A stretch of DNA of 64,000 bases from Verrucomicrobiia bacterium. GTDB taxonomy: Bacteria; Patescibacteriota; Saccharimonadia; Saccharimonadales; Saccharimonadaceae. The notes beneath the pieces were generated by a model. That model was not told the origin of the DNA, did not search any database, and was given only the letters and a program-made list of their open reading frames with translations. The position numbers and the translations under genes were made by a program. Positions 15,016-24,813 of this stretch are shown in pieces. The stretch's first letter is position 1. Each line of letters opens with the position of its first letter. The stretch is from assembly GCA_035629335.1 (NCBI GenBank), contig DASPIB010000001.1, forward strand, positions 800,473 to 864,472, given 5' to 3'.

Positions 15016-17316
15016 ATGAGTAACAAACATCTAGTAATTGTAGAAAGCCCCGCAAAGGCAAAAACCATCGAAAAATTCCTTGGGAAGGACTTTCAGGTCA
15101 AAAGCAGTTTTGGCCATATTCGCGATTTGCCTAAAAAAGGCATGAGCGTTGATATCGCCAATAACTTTACGCCCGCCTACGAAGTTAGCCCCGACAAAAA
15201 GAAAACCGTTTCAGAACTAAAAAAGCTCGCCAAACAAGCAACCCAAGTCTGGCTGGCATCCGATGAAGACCGCGAAGGAGAGGCGATTGCCTGGCATTTA
15301 AGCGAAGTGCTTGGTCTTGATCCAAAAACGACCAAACGCATTGTGTTTCACGAGATTACCAAACCAGCTATCACAGCCGCGATCGAAAAGCCCCGCACCA
15401 TCGATATTGAACTGGTCAACGCTCAGCAAGCGCGCCGCATTCTTGACCGGATTGTCGGCTACGAACTGAGCCCAGTGCTCTGGAAAAAGGTTCGCCCGGG
15501 CTTGAGCGCTGGCCGCGTTCAGAGCGTAGCTGTGCGATTAATTGTCGAGCGTGAACGAGAGATCACCGCTCACCAAGCAGTGGCCACGTTTAAACTGACC
15601 GCTGTTTTCAACCTTTCTGATGGCACCGAGCTCACCGCTGAAGCTCCGACACGATTTTCTACCAAAGATGCAGCCCGCAAAGTTCTCGAAGCATTTTTAA
15701 AGAGCGACTTTTCAGTTGCAAATGTCAAACAAACACCTGGTTCTCGCAGCCCTTCGGCACCATTTACCACCAGTACCTTGCAGCAAGAAGCCAGCCGCAA
15801 GCTCGGTTACAGTCCAAAGCAAACCATGATGCTGGCACAGCGCCTCTACGAAGCCGGGCACATTACGTACATGCGTACCGACTCAGTCAATCTTAGCAAG
15901 CTCGCGCTTAGCGACATGGCCAGCTACATTAAAAGTAACTTTGGCGATAACTACCACCATTCGCGCAATTTTGCCACTAAGTCTGCTGGCGCCCAGGAAG
16001 CCCACGAAGCGATTCGCCCCACACGTACGGCTACTACAAACGCTGGCGACGATTCCCAGCAGCAAAAACTATATCAACTCATCTGGAAACGCACCGTAGC
16101 CAGCCAGATGACACCCGCCGAACTGGAAAAAACCACCATCACCATTGCCGCTAGCGCCGCCACCGAACAGCTGGAGGCCAAGGGTGAAGTAGTGCTATTT
16201 GATGGCTTCTTGAAGGTTTACGAAGACACTGGCAAAAAAGATGCGCCGCTCCTGCCGCCGGTAAAAGTTGGTGATCCGCTTAACCTGCAGCAAGCCCAGG
16301 CCCTAGAAACGCTATCGCGTGCGCCAGCCCGATACACCGAGGCTAGCCTGGTGCGAAAACTCGAAGAAATAGGCATCGGCCGACCAAGTACCTACGCTCC
16401 GACCATTAGCACCATCCAAGACCGCGGCTATGTTATAAAGGGCGATATCGAAGGCGAAGAAGCCCAGCTATCGAAACTGATCATTGAAAACGGCCAACTT
16501 TCAGAAACCACCGAGCCCACTCGGGTTGGTGCCGATCGCGGCAAATTACTCCCCACCGATACCGGTAATGTGGTGACCGACTTCCTGGTAAAATACTTCC
16601 CCAGCATCGTCGATTACGACTTCACTAAAGACGTCGAAGCCGAGTTCGACAACATTGCCGAAGGCAAAAAAGACTGGCGCAAAATGCTCAAAGAATTTTA
16701 CGAGCCTTTCCATAAAACCGTCGATGAATCAGCCGACATTTCCCGCGCCGAAGCCACCCAAAGCCGCACCATCGGCACCGATCCTAAATCTGGCAAGCCG
16801 GTCAGCGCCCGCTATGGCCGTTTTGGCCCGATGGTACAAATCGGCAGTGTTGAAGATGAAGAAAAACCAAAATTTGCCGGCATTCCTGATGGCCTTTCGG
16901 TTGAAACCATCACCCTTGAACAAGCTCTGCAACTCTTCAGCCTACCCCGTGTAGTAGGGAAGACCGACGACGGGCAAGAAATCCTAGCTAACACCGGTCG
17001 TTTTGGCCCATATCTAAAAGTTGGCAGCACCAATCTGTCGATTCGCGGCCATGACCCGTTTACCATTGAGCTGACTACCGCCCGTGAATTAATTGTCGAA
17101 GATGCCAAAAAGAAGGCTGAGCGCTTTATAAACGAGTTTGAAGGCGGCATCCAGGTGCTCAATGGCCGCTATGGCCCCTACATCACCGACGGCAAGAAGA
17201 ATGCCAAGATACCCAAAGGTACTGATCCAAAATCTATTACCCTGGAACAAGCCAAAGATCTCCTTGAAAAAGCCCCTGCCAAAAAAGGCTTCCGCCGACG
17301 CGGCTTCAAAAAGTAG
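15016..17316 (+). CDS. topA: DNA topoisomerase I
   Basis: 766 residues. Toprim domain with VESPAKAKTIEKFLG (Glu10) and DEDREGE (Asp84, Asp86), the type IA core, and the catalytic Tyr285 in ITYMRTDSVNLS. The C-terminus has several Topo_C repeats (GRFGPMVQIG, GRFGPYLKVG, GRYGPYITDG) and no Cys4 zinc fingers, ending in a basic tail. It relaxes negative supercoils. The start at 15016 is chosen because TATACT (15001-15006) ends 9 nt before it; an in-frame ATG at 14983 is upstream of this promoter. Confidence 0.95.
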   Translation: MSNKHLVIVESPAKAKTIEKFLGKDFQVKSSFGHIRDLPKKGMSVDIANNFTPAYEVSPDKKKTVSELKKLAKQATQVWLASDEDREGEAIAWHLSEVLGLDPKTTKRIVFHEITKPAITAAIEKPRTIDIELVNAQQARRILDRIVGYELSPVLWKKVRPGLSAGRVQSVAVRLIVEREREITAHQAVATFKLTAVFNLSDGTELTAEAPTRFSTKDAARKVLEAFLKSDFSVANVKQTPGSRSPSAPFTTSTLQQEASRKLGYSPKQTMMLAQRLYEAGHITYMRTDSVNLSKLALSDMASYIKSNFGDNYHHSRNFATKSAGAQEAHEAIRPTRTATTNAGDDSQQQKLYQLIWKRTVASQMTPAELEKTTITIAASAATEQLEAKGEVVLFDGFLKVYEDTGKKDAPLLPPVKVGDPLNLQQAQALETLSRAPARYTEASLVRKLEEIGIGRPSTYAPTISTIQDRGYVIKGDIEGEEAQLSKLIIENGQLSETTEPTRVGADRGKLLPTDTGNVVTDFLVKYFPSIVDYDFTKDVEAEFDNIAEGKKDWRKMLKEFYEPFHKTVDESADISRAEATQSRTIGTDPKSGKPVSARYGRFGPMVQIGSVEDEEKPKFAGIPDGLSVETITLEQALQLFSLPRVVGKTDDGQEILANTGRFGPYLKVGSTNLSIRGHDPFTIELTTARELIVEDAKKKAERFINEFEGGIQVLNGRYGPYITDGKKNAKIPKGTDPKSITLEQAKDLLEKAPAKKGFRRRGFKK

Positions 17317-17400
17317 CCCACTTATTATCGACCATTTACCACTACCAATCTATATAGTATAGTTTTGTAGATCGGTACTCGAAAAGAACGGTAGGTTACG

Positions 17401-17649
17401 ATGAGCGAGGCCAGTCAGAAGCGAAAGCTCGACATGCACAAACTACCAGATCGTCAGGCAATCACCGTGCAGTGTACTCAGCTAGATATTTCAACGGTAG
17501 ACGCAGCGGAACTACTTCGTTCTACAAATTTTGTCGAGCACCTCGAATTTAGTAAAGCTACCATTACTGTCTACTACAATGGTTGTTCGCTAGAGCGCAT
17601 TAAGCAGAATGTCTTCATGAAGCTTGAGTCACACATCAAAACCGACTAA
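17401..17649 (+). CDS. Hypothetical small protein (82 aa)
   Basis: ATG at 17401 with GGTAGG 5 nt upstream and a TATAGT promoter element at about 17356. The product is small, alpha/beta (RQAITVQCTQLDIS, then ATITVYYNGCS), with no recognised family. It is a monocistronic unit closed by a terminator. Confidence 0.6.
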   Translation: MSEASQKRKLDMHKLPDRQAITVQCTQLDISTVDAAELLRSTNFVEHLEFSKATITVYYNGCSLERIKQNVFMKLESHIKTD

Positions 17650-17724
17650 AACTTGTACCAAGGGGTACCAGAGAGAGTCTTTATAGACCATTCCATACGG
17701 GCCCGAACCCGCATCCTCATAATC

Positions 17725-17761
17725 AAGCAAGCACCCTTGATACTGAGGGTGCTTTGCTTTC
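17725..17761 (+). terminator. Intrinsic terminator with upstream small hairpins
   Basis: GCACCCT (17731-17737) with AGGGTGC (17746-17752), plus outer AAGCA/TGCTT, followed by TTTC. Between the stop at 17649 and this terminator three short stems occur: GTACC/GGTAC (17655-17668), GTCT/AGAC (17677-17688) and ATACGGG/CCCGCAT (17695-17714). Confidence 0.7.
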
Positions 17762-17874
17762 AGATGCTTTTAGACTCTTACTTCATACCACAAAGGGGAA
17801 CAATAAAAAGTCCGAAAACAGACTTTACCATAAGCGTCTATTTCATGCTATAATTAAGTAACTATAAAAATAGT

Positions 17875-17903
17875 TTGACATTATAAAAATTATGTTTTAT
17901 AGT
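17875..17903 (+). promoter_or_regulatory. Consensus sigma-70 promoter
   Basis: TTGACA (17875-17880), exactly 17 bp, TATAGT (17898-17903), in a very AT-rich region. The SD AGAGGA follows about 40 nt later, so unlike most core genes here the gene at 17959 has a normal 5' leader. Confidence 0.85.
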
Positions 17904-17958
17904 GGATATAAATCTATACATACACTATGATAAATAAACTGAGAGGAACAGAATAACC

Positions 17959-18996
17959 ATGCAAGACACTGCCGACACCGCTCTTGATATACGAGGCACC
18001 GCGCTGGCCGTTCTCGAAAGCATCGAGCGCGAACGTGAACGCGAAATTATTGCCCGCCGCTTTGGCCTGCACGACCGCAAAGAAACCCTAGAGCAAATAG
18101 GGGAGTTATTGGGTATTACCCGCGAACGCGTACGACAGCTTGAAAAAGCTATTCTTATTCGCTTAAAAATGGCCGCCGAAGAGGGCAGCCTCAAAATTGC
18201 CGGCATCGAAAAGCAGCTTATTCGCCACCTCCACGAAATGGGTCGGGTTGCCCGCGTCCACGACCTAACCGCCAAGGTTAATCCAAATCACACCGAGCGA
18301 GATCGAGCGCATATTGCATTTATTGCCGAACTCTCACCACATTTAGCAGTTGTTGACGAAAACGACAATTACCATCATAGTGTTGCAATTAAAGAACACC
18401 ACGACGACAAACAAGTTCGCTCTCATGTTGATGAAATCGTGCACACCATCAAAAAACACAGCGAACCAATTGCCATCGAGCATCTGCACGACAAACTTAC
18501 CCATGAGCACCCTGATCATGTTCGAGCGCTCGCTAGCGTCAGCAAGCATCTTGCGAGCCTAAAAGATAGCTGGGGTCTTGTAAAATGGCCGACCGTCAAC
18601 CCTAAAAACATCCGCGACAAAATTTATGTCATCCTCGCCGAGAATACAAAGCCTATGCACTTTTCTGAAATCGCCGACTCAATTAAGAAGTCAGATTTCA
18701 AGCGCAAAGACGTCACCACCCAAGCAATTCATAACGAACTGATCAAAGATGATCGCTTTGTATTGATTGGTCGCGGTATCTACGCTCTCGATGAATGGGG
18801 CTTTAGTCGCGGAACGGTCGCCGATATCATCGCTGATATCTTGAAAAAAGAAAAGGCACCGTTACACCGCGACGAGATTGTTAAGCGCGTGCTCAAGCAC
18901 CGACAAGTAAAAGAAACGACTATTTTACTAAACTTACAAAGTAAACCACAATTTAAACGCGTTGCCAAAGCAACGTACGTACTGGCCGAGGAATAA
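17959..18996 (+). CDS. Sigma-70 region 4-like HTH fused to HARE-HTH repeats
   Basis: 345 residues. Residues about 12-75 match sigma region 4 (ETLEQIGELLGITRERVRQLEKA), the part that contacts the -35 element. The rest carries winged-helix HARE-type modules (starting near 158, 215 and 283; for example IRDKIYVILAENTKPMHFSE and DIILKKEKAPLHRDE-like blocks) as in the RNA polymerase delta subunit. No sigma region 2, so it cannot melt promoters alone; a transcription modulator is likely. Preceded by a consensus promoter and an AGAGGA site. A 7-bp hairpin (ATAAACC/GGTTTAT) follows the stop, then the ATPase gene 55 nt on. Confidence 0.8.
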   Translation: MQDTADTALDIRGTALAVLESIEREREREIIARRFGLHDRKETLEQIGELLGITRERVRQLEKAILIRLKMAAEEGSLKIAGIEKQLIRHLHEMGRVARVHDLTAKVNPNHTERDRAHIAFIAELSPHLAVVDENDNYHHSVAIKEHHDDKQVRSHVDEIVHTIKKHSEPIAIEHLHDKLTHEHPDHVRALASVSKHLASLKDSWGLVKWPTVNPKNIRDKIYVILAENTKPMHFSEIADSIKKSDFKRKDVTTQAIHNELIKDDRFVLIGRGIYALDEWGFSRGTVADIIADILKKEKAPLHRDEIVKRVLKHRQVKETTILLNLQSKPQFKRVAKATYVLAEE

Positions 18997-19051
18997 ACCC
19001 ACGCGGTTTATTTGCACTCACGCTCTGTTTGCGCGACAATAGGAGATAGCA

Positions 19052-21931
19052 ATGTTGGGCACTATTTTGTCTTGGTTAATTGGTTTTCTCACTCAGTGGT
19101 ACGTCTGGGTGCCTATTGTCATACTCCTCGGTTACATCACCTGGCGTAATTATAAGCGCGCCGAACAGCTTGAAGCCATTGACCACGTGTTACTAGCGCT
19201 AGAAATTCCCCGCGCTAACGATAAAAAAGAACTGGCAGCCGAACAAATGTTCGCTAGTTTACACGGCATTCTGCGCGACAAAAAAGAGCTCCGACTGAAT
19301 GGCGGCATGCAGGAGCACATTAGCTTTGAAGTCGCCGCGATTGGGAAGCTAATTCGTTTTTATGTCTGGGTGCCAAAACATTTACAAAATTTCGTTGAAG
19401 GGCAGATTTATGCCCAGTATCCCACCGTCCAGATTCGCGTGGCCGACGAAGACTACACCAAACGCGAACTGCAGCACCCCGTGGTATATACCTCAGAATT
19501 AGTCCTCACTAGCAACGAAGTATTACCCATTAAAACCTTCCAAAGTTTCGAAGTCGACCCGCTCGCCGGTATCACGGCAACTTTATCAAAGCTCGAAAGC
19601 AACGACGAAGAAATGTGGATCCAGGTGCTGGCTCGTCCGGTTGCCGACGATTGGCACCGCCGATCTTCCCGCTATGTCAGCCATGTCAAGAATAGCGGGA
19701 GCAGCGGCAGTGGGGACTTTCTTACCGGTTTTGGCGGTTTTTTGGTTCGTTTTTTTGAAGCCCTCTGGAAAGCACCCGAAGCTAAGACACCAGCCAAAGA
19801 ACTATCCGAGCGCGACCGCACCCGAATTAGCGAAGCCGAGAAAAAATCGACCAAGCTTGGCTACCAGGTAAAGATTCGCTTAGCGTATCTGGGCGATGAT
19901 CAACACGTGGCAAAACTGCGCATGCAGGCCCTGGTTGGCACCTTCAAACAGTTCAACAGCACCAACTTAAACGGCTTCAGAAGCGCCAAGGCCAGCTTTA
20001 AGCGCGAAGATATTGCGCAGTACACCGCCCGCTTTTTTATTGATAGGGGATATATTCTAAATATTGAGGAGCTGTCGAGCGTCTTCCACTTACCACATAC
20101 CAACGTAGAAACGCCGAATATTGTTTGGGCCAGCTCAAAAACGGCTGAACCGCCAGCTAAACTGCCTATTATTACCGGTAATGACGATATCGACCGCAAC
20201 ATCAGTGCCTTCGGCATGACTAACTTCCGCGGTATTAATTACCAATTTGGCCTGAATCGCTACGACCGCAGCCGTCACATCTATATTATTGGACAAACCG
20301 GGGCAGGGAAGTCAGGGTTGCTCGAGCTGTTTGCGCTGAGTGATATCTTTCATAACCATGGCTACGCGATAATCGACCCGCACGGTGACTTTGCTACCGA
20401 TAATATGCGGTTCATTCCTGCGAGTCGCATCAAGGATGTGGTCTACTTTAATCCCGCCGATACGGCTTATCCGCTTGGCTTTAACCCTATGGAAGTCCAC
20501 GACCAAAACATGAAGAGCAACACCAGCTCGGAAATTATTGGCGTGTTAAAGCGCATGTTCGGCGATAGTTGGGGCCCACGACTAGAATATATTTTGCGCT
20601 ATACCATTCTGGCACTGCTGGATCACCCAAATACCACCATGCTTGATATTACCCGTATGCTAACCGACAAAAAGTTTCGCAAGAAGGTGTTGGCCAGCTC
20701 AAAAGACTCAGTGGTGCTTAACTTCTGGAACAATGAATTTGCCAGCTGGACGGATAAGTTCGCTTCAGAAGCTATTTCACCGGTATTAAACAAGGTGGGG
20801 GCGTTCACAGCTAACCCGATTATTCGTAACATTATTGGCCAGCCAAAAAGCACCTTTAACATCCGCCAGATGATGGATGAAGGAAAAATTCTCATCGTCA
20901 ACCTGTCGAAAGGCTTGATTGGTGAAGACAACGCTTCGATTCTTGGTTCGTTTTTGGTCACCAAAGTCCAATTAGCTGCCATGAGCCGCAGTGACATTCC
21001 GCGAATTGAAGACCGCCGGCCATTTTATCTCTACGTCGACGAGTTCCAAAACTTTGCTACCGATTCGTTCGCTACCATTTTGTCCGAGGCGCGTAAGTAT
21101 GGCCTCAATCTTACCGTAGCCAACCAATACGTCTCACAGATGGCGCCAACTGTGCGCGATGCGGTGTTTGGTAACGTCGGTACCATGATTTCCTTCCGTG
21201 TCAGTCCAGACGACGCGCCACTGCTTGCCAAGCAGTTTGAGCCTAACTTCTTACCGATTGACCTCTTGCAGATGCACAACCGCCACTTCGTGATAAACAT
21301 GGTGATTAACGGCGAAAAAGCACCAGCCTTTAGCGCCACTACCCTTAAGCTGCCACCGATTCAAACAGATAACTCTGCTTACATCGTGGAAAACACCAGA
21401 AAGCTTTACGGCCGACCTCGAGCAGTGGTAGAGGAAGAAATTCAATCACTGGTAGCGGCAAGCCCGAATGAACCCGGCGAACAAAAGCCGCAAGGGCAGG
21501 GAAGTGGCAACGGGCAAGGCCAGAGGCCAGGACAGGGTGGAAATTATCAGCAAAACGGGCAACGGCCAAAACCTAACGGTCCGCGGCCAGATAGACCGCA
21601 GCCGCAAAAGCTGCAAAACCCACAGCCTTCAGCCCAGCAGCAACCGCAAGCTCAGCTTCAACCTGCCACCGCGGCCGATAATAACACCCTCCAGCCTACT
21701 CAAGACGTCCCACCAGCACCTGTCGATGCTTCAGGACCGGCCATGCAGCCTCAGCAGCAGGCCGATACCAACGCAAATAATGGCCCAGCTAAAAAACGAC
21801 GTCGTTCACGTAATCGCTCGCGCGGCAACGGTAATGGCGGCGGTGATTCGTCAAACGGCGGCAGCACACCACGCAGTGTTACTATACCACCGCGTACAAG
21901 CTCAAACGAAACCGAAATTAGATTACGCTAG
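19052..21931 (+). CDS. Membrane-anchored TraG/HerA-type ATPase (type IV secretion coupling-like)
   Basis: 959 residues. One or two N-terminal hydrophobic helices (about 5-30), a roughly 370-residue region of unknown fold, then an ATPase core: Walker A GQTGAGKSG near 413, Walker B FYLYVDEFQ near 660, and a C-terminal TraG/TraD-like block (RKYGLNLTVANQYVSQM). The last 175 residues are Gln/Pro/Gly-rich and end in a basic RS/GN-rich stretch. This matches DUF87-type ATPases that pump DNA or protein in type IV secretion or pili. AGGAG precedes the ATG by 6 nt. No other type IV gene is in the window. Confidence 0.8.
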   Translation: MLGTILSWLIGFLTQWYVWVPIVILLGYITWRNYKRAEQLEAIDHVLLALEIPRANDKKELAAEQMFASLHGILRDKKELRLNGGMQEHISFEVAAIGKLIRFYVWVPKHLQNFVEGQIYAQYPTVQIRVADEDYTKRELQHPVVYTSELVLTSNEVLPIKTFQSFEVDPLAGITATLSKLESNDEEMWIQVLARPVADDWHRRSSRYVSHVKNSGSSGSGDFLTGFGGFLVRFFEALWKAPEAKTPAKELSERDRTRISEAEKKSTKLGYQVKIRLAYLGDDQHVAKLRMQALVGTFKQFNSTNLNGFRSAKASFKREDIAQYTARFFIDRGYILNIEELSSVFHLPHTNVETPNIVWASSKTAEPPAKLPIITGNDDIDRNISAFGMTNFRGINYQFGLNRYDRSRHIYIIGQTGAGKSGLLELFALSDIFHNHGYAIIDPHGDFATDNMRFIPASRIKDVVYFNPADTAYPLGFNPMEVHDQNMKSNTSSEIIGVLKRMFGDSWGPRLEYILRYTILALLDHPNTTMLDITRMLTDKKFRKKVLASSKDSVVLNFWNNEFASWTDKFASEAISPVLNKVGAFTANPIIRNIIGQPKSTFNIRQMMDEGKILIVNLSKGLIGEDNASILGSFLVTKVQLAAMSRSDIPRIEDRRPFYLYVDEFQNFATDSFATILSEARKYGLNLTVANQYVSQMAPTVRDAVFGNVGTMISFRVSPDDAPLLAKQFEPNFLPIDLLQMHNRHFVINMVINGEKAPAFSATTLKLPPIQTDNSAYIVENTRKLYGRPRAVVEEEIQSLVAASPNEPGEQKPQGQGSGNGQGQRPGQGGNYQQNGQRPKPNGPRPDRPQPQKLQNPQPSAQQQPQAQLQPATAADNNTLQPTQDVPPAPVDASGPAMQPQQQADTNANNGPAKKRRRSRNRSRGNGNGGGDSSNGGSTPRSVTIPPRTSSNETEIRLR

Positions 21932-21951
21932 AACCCCCGGTACCGGCATTT

Positions 21952-21986
21952 AAAGAATGGTTGCTGTGATAGGAGCCATTCTTTTT
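21952..21986 (+). terminator. Intrinsic terminator of the ATPase gene
   Basis: AAAGAATGG (21952-21960) pairs with CCATTCTTT (21976-21984) and is followed by TT ATG; loop 15 nt. Confidence 0.75.
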
Positions 21987-22674
21987 ATGTGTCAGCCGTT
22001 TGTAAAATAATCGAACAAAATTAGAACATCTGTTATTAATAAACCTGAATGGCGGGCGCTAAATATCAAAGTAATTAAACTATGGAAACGAAATGACCAA
22101 AAAACTTGATTATGGATACGTACATATCAATCCCGGAATACACAAGGAGAGCACAATGGAGAAGAGCAACTAGCGAAAAAAGAAGGCCGTACCAATCAGC
22201 GAAATGTTCGGATCAATGCAACTAGAAAGTAGTAGATAGTGATATAGACTTAATGTCGTACAATATATCTTTTACGACATTAACGAAGTAACCTAAAGAT
22301 GGGTTGTGGCACCACTCCTTAAGTGGGGGAGGTTCCCCAAAAGCACTTCCTGTCGTTTTCGTATCATTTGTTTTATCTTTTTTGTCCCCGTTATAAGCAA
22401 GTTTTGATCGGCTGGATGGGCCTTATGGATCAGCTCCTCACAACTCGCTGTTATCCATGCCTTAAGCCTGATGTTGTTTTTTCATGATTATTTGACATTT
22501 TCACGGCTTGTCTTAAAAATATATTTTTTATTAGTTTTCCACATCCCCTGCTCTCCCACTCTCCTATTCTAAAATTTGCTTTTTGTGAAAATAATATCTT
22601 TGCTATGTTTTTTAGACAAAACAGCGCTAGTTTATTCATTAGAACAAAAATAGAACATAGAGTAGAGTAGAAGG
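21987..22674. other. AT-rich region of 690 nt without a convincing gene
   Basis: Lies between the 3' ends of two convergent genes, where little sequence is expected. It holds a 26-codon frame (ATG 22093, TAG 22171) with an AAGGAG site inside it before a second ATG at 22156; a 10-bp inverted repeat TTAATGTCGT/ACGACATTAA (22250-22259 with 22274-22283); and a hairpin AGTGGGGG...CCCC...CACT near 22320-22350. A frame of 62 codons on the minus strand (22451-22639) lacks a ribosome-binding site. I see no tRNA, tmRNA or RNase P signature. It may be decayed gene remains or hold a small RNA. Confidence 0.4.
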
Positions 22675-23628
22675 CTAGCGGTAGAAAGCCTTCCCTGCTA
22701 CCCGCACATCAATATACTTTGGTGTTATATTTCGCGGCTTCATATAGGCGATAGCCAATCGTGCGTCCTCTACTTGGGCTGCCGGGTCGCGATCGATGTG
22801 CAACTTGAGGGTATACCCCTTCCCCTTCAAACCAATCGAAACAGTCCTGGTGGTACCCGCTGGCATTACTACCTCAGACACCGTGCCGATACCAGAATCA
22901 TTTACCAGTATCACAACCCGCCCAACAAAGCCCAAGAAGCGCTGAGAGGCAATGGCGGCACCACTCGCCCCAAGCGTTAAGCCGGTGTCATCCTTAATTT
23001 TCACGCTAGGCTCGTTGAACATATTCCTCTCAAAAGATACGCCGTTGCCATCAACATAATACTGCTTTGGCGCCACCCGCCAACTGACCACCGGCACGCG
23101 TAAACCAATCGTAAAGCCGCTGCTCCCAATCGCTGCGTCGTTATCAAGCTGAATGGTCGCAACTTCTGGATGTTTTTTTTGCACATACCCGGACAGTTGC
23201 TCTTGGTTTAGGGCAAAGGCTAAGCGCTCAAAGGGCCGTTCGCGAAGATACTGCTGAATAGCTTCAGCATACTCTGGGGAATTAATTGCTTTGATTGGCT
23301 TGGGAGTATAGCCATGAATAACCACCCGAGCCGTAAATTGTGTGAGTAGCCAATAAATACTAGCGGCCAGGCATAAAATAATCGCCAGCCCCGATAACAA
23401 TTTACGGCGACGAGCGCGCAGCTCATGCTCTTGTAGTCGCGGCGATTTTAGTTGAGCTTTTTGTTCGCTGGCAACTTTTACTTCCGATGAAACACTGCCG
23501 GTAATGGTGCGGCTACGTCGAAAAGTATACTCATCTTGTCCTTGCATGAGTTTTGGCTGTCTGACTGGCTCCGAAGACCGTCTGCGCCGCGGAGTATCAG
23601 TGTTTTGTTTGCTACGAAAAAGCCCCAA
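22675..23628 (-). CDS. ftsQ: FtsQ/DivIB-like cell division protein
   Basis: 317 residues: a 75-residue basic cytoplasmic N-terminus, one membrane helix (about 78-96, LSGLAIILCLAASIYWLLTQ), and an extracytoplasmic domain that ends in YIDVRVAGKAFYR, very like the end of FtsQ beta domains. Position after murG fits ftsQ. FtsQ links FtsL/FtsB and septal wall synthases to the divisome. Start is TTG at 23628 with AAGGAG 5 nt upstream. Sequence similarity of FtsQ is weak in general, so the call rests on topology, terminal motif and context. Confidence 0.7.
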   Translation of the reverse strand: MGLFRSKQNTDTPRRRRSSEPVRQPKLMQGQDEYTFRRSRTITGSVSSEVKVASEQKAQLKSPRLQEHELRARRRKLLSGLAIILCLAASIYWLLTQFTARVVIHGYTPKPIKAINSPEYAEAIQQYLRERPFERLAFALNQEQLSGYVQKKHPEVATIQLDNDAAIGSSGFTIGLRVPVVSWRVAPKQYYVDGNGVSFERNMFNEPSVKIKDDTGLTLGASGAAIASQRFLGFVGRVVILVNDSGIGTVSEVVMPAGTTRTVSIGLKGKGYTLKLHIDRDPAAQVEDARLAIAYMKPRNITPKYIDVRVAGKAFYR

Positions 23629-23652
23629 AGTGACTCCTTAGCTCCTTTTAGT

Positions 23653-24813
23653 TTAGCGCCTATGTTTTTTAGCTGTCTTAATAATAACACTTGCGCTTTT
23701 TTTTGCAGCATCTGGTCGTGCAAATGAATGTATAGCGGCCGCTAGTTGTTGTCGCTTGTCTGGGCTTTCAAGCAGCGCACTGATCGCATCGAATAAAATT
23801 TCCGGGTAATCAGCCATGGCTGGTTCATCAAGCACTATGGCGGCCCCTGCGCGCTCAAACACGGCGGCATTTTTTAGCTGATGTCCGCCGGTTAAAAACC
23901 CATTAGGAATAATGATGGTCGGTGCCGCGCTGGCCGCGAGCTCCTGTAGGGTGTTCGCCCCTGCTCGGGTAATCACTACATCAGCTGCTCCGAATAATTG
24001 CGGCATGCCTTCAGATACAAAGCCAAACACTTTGTAAGCGCTGTCTTTGGGCGCTCGCTGTTTTACCATTTCGACGTCTCGCGCGCCGGCAATATGTACC
24101 ACGCTGGCTATGCCCTTCAACATCGGTGCAATCGCTAATAACGCTTGGTTTATGCGGAGCGCACCCAACCCCCCGCCGGTTACTACTAATAGCGGTAGGT
24201 CTGGGTCGAGATGTAGCTCCTTTTTAATACGCCGTTTATCGTCATCGTTTCGGGGGTAAAATTCGGCATCAACCGGAATGCCTACATATTCGGCGCGTTC
24301 TGAAGAATATGAGTAATTTTCTAACGGCGCACCCGTTAAAATACGTGAGGCATAGCGGGCAAGCACCCTATTTGTGAGCCCCGGAAGCGTATCTGAATCG
24401 TGAATAATTAGCGGAATGCGTAATATGTGCGCCGCAAAACCGACGGGCAAGCAAACAAACCCCCCCTTCATAAACACGACATCTGGCCGCCAAAATAGCA
24501 TTCTGGTAAAACTTTGGATAAAACCGACCAGAATTTTAAACACATCAGTGGTATTTTTTATTACCGTTGGTAAATCGAGTGCTTGCCGCCACAGCGACAC
24601 CCCGTGATAGCGCCGTAATTTACCGGCTACCACTGTTTTGACCGTCACTTCCACCAGCACATGCTTCATGATGTTTCGCGCCTGCTGGCCGAAGCGTTTA
24701 TCGCACCAAAACTGTACCTCAACGTCTCGTTGCTGGGTCTTCAGTTCGTTAATAACGGCTGCTACTGGCGTGACGTGTCCGCCCGACCCCCCGCCGACCG
24801 TAAGAATTTTCAT
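23653..24813 (-). CDS. murG: UDP-GlcNAc:lipid I GlcNAc transferase MurG
   Basis: 386 residues, GT28 family. N-terminal GGGSGGHVTPVAA, second-domain TGGGLGALRINQA, and RAGANTLQELAA are the MurG signatures. It makes lipid II on the inner membrane face. Start at 24813 is supported by AAAGGAG 6 nt upstream. The 5' end lies inside the 3' end of ftsW: they overlap by 65 nt in different frames, so translation is probably coupled. Confidence 0.95.
   Translation of the reverse strand: MKILTVGGGSGGHVTPVAAVINELKTQQRDVEVQFWCDKRFGQQARNIMKHVLVEVTVKTVVAGKLRRYHGVSLWRQALDLPTVIKNTTDVFKILVGFIQSFTRMLFWRPDVVFMKGGFVCLPVGFAAHILRIPLIIHDSDTLPGLTNRVLARYASRILTGAPLENYSYSSERAEYVGIPVDAEFYPRNDDDKRRIKKELHLDPDLPLLVVTGGGLGALRINQALLAIAPMLKGIASVVHIAGARDVEMVKQRAPKDSAYKVFGFVSEGMPQLFGAADVVITRAGANTLQELAASAAPTIIIPNGFLTGGHQLKNAAVFERAGAAIVLDEPAMADYPEILFDAISALLESPDKRQQLAAAIHSFARPDAAKKSASVIIKTAKKHRR

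Noticed and set aside
14728-15030. Minus-strand frame across the gap before topA
   Set aside because: It overlaps the well-supported start of the gene at 14833 and has no SD or conserved features.
17695-17714. tRNA-like arm (GGGCCCGAACCC) after the 82-aa gene
   Set aside because: Loop size and flanking stems do not fit a T arm, and no acceptor, D or anticodon arm could be built around it.
22451-22639. 62-codon minus-strand frame
   Set aside because: No ribosome-binding site or promoter fits, and the composition resembles translated AT-rich non-coding DNA.
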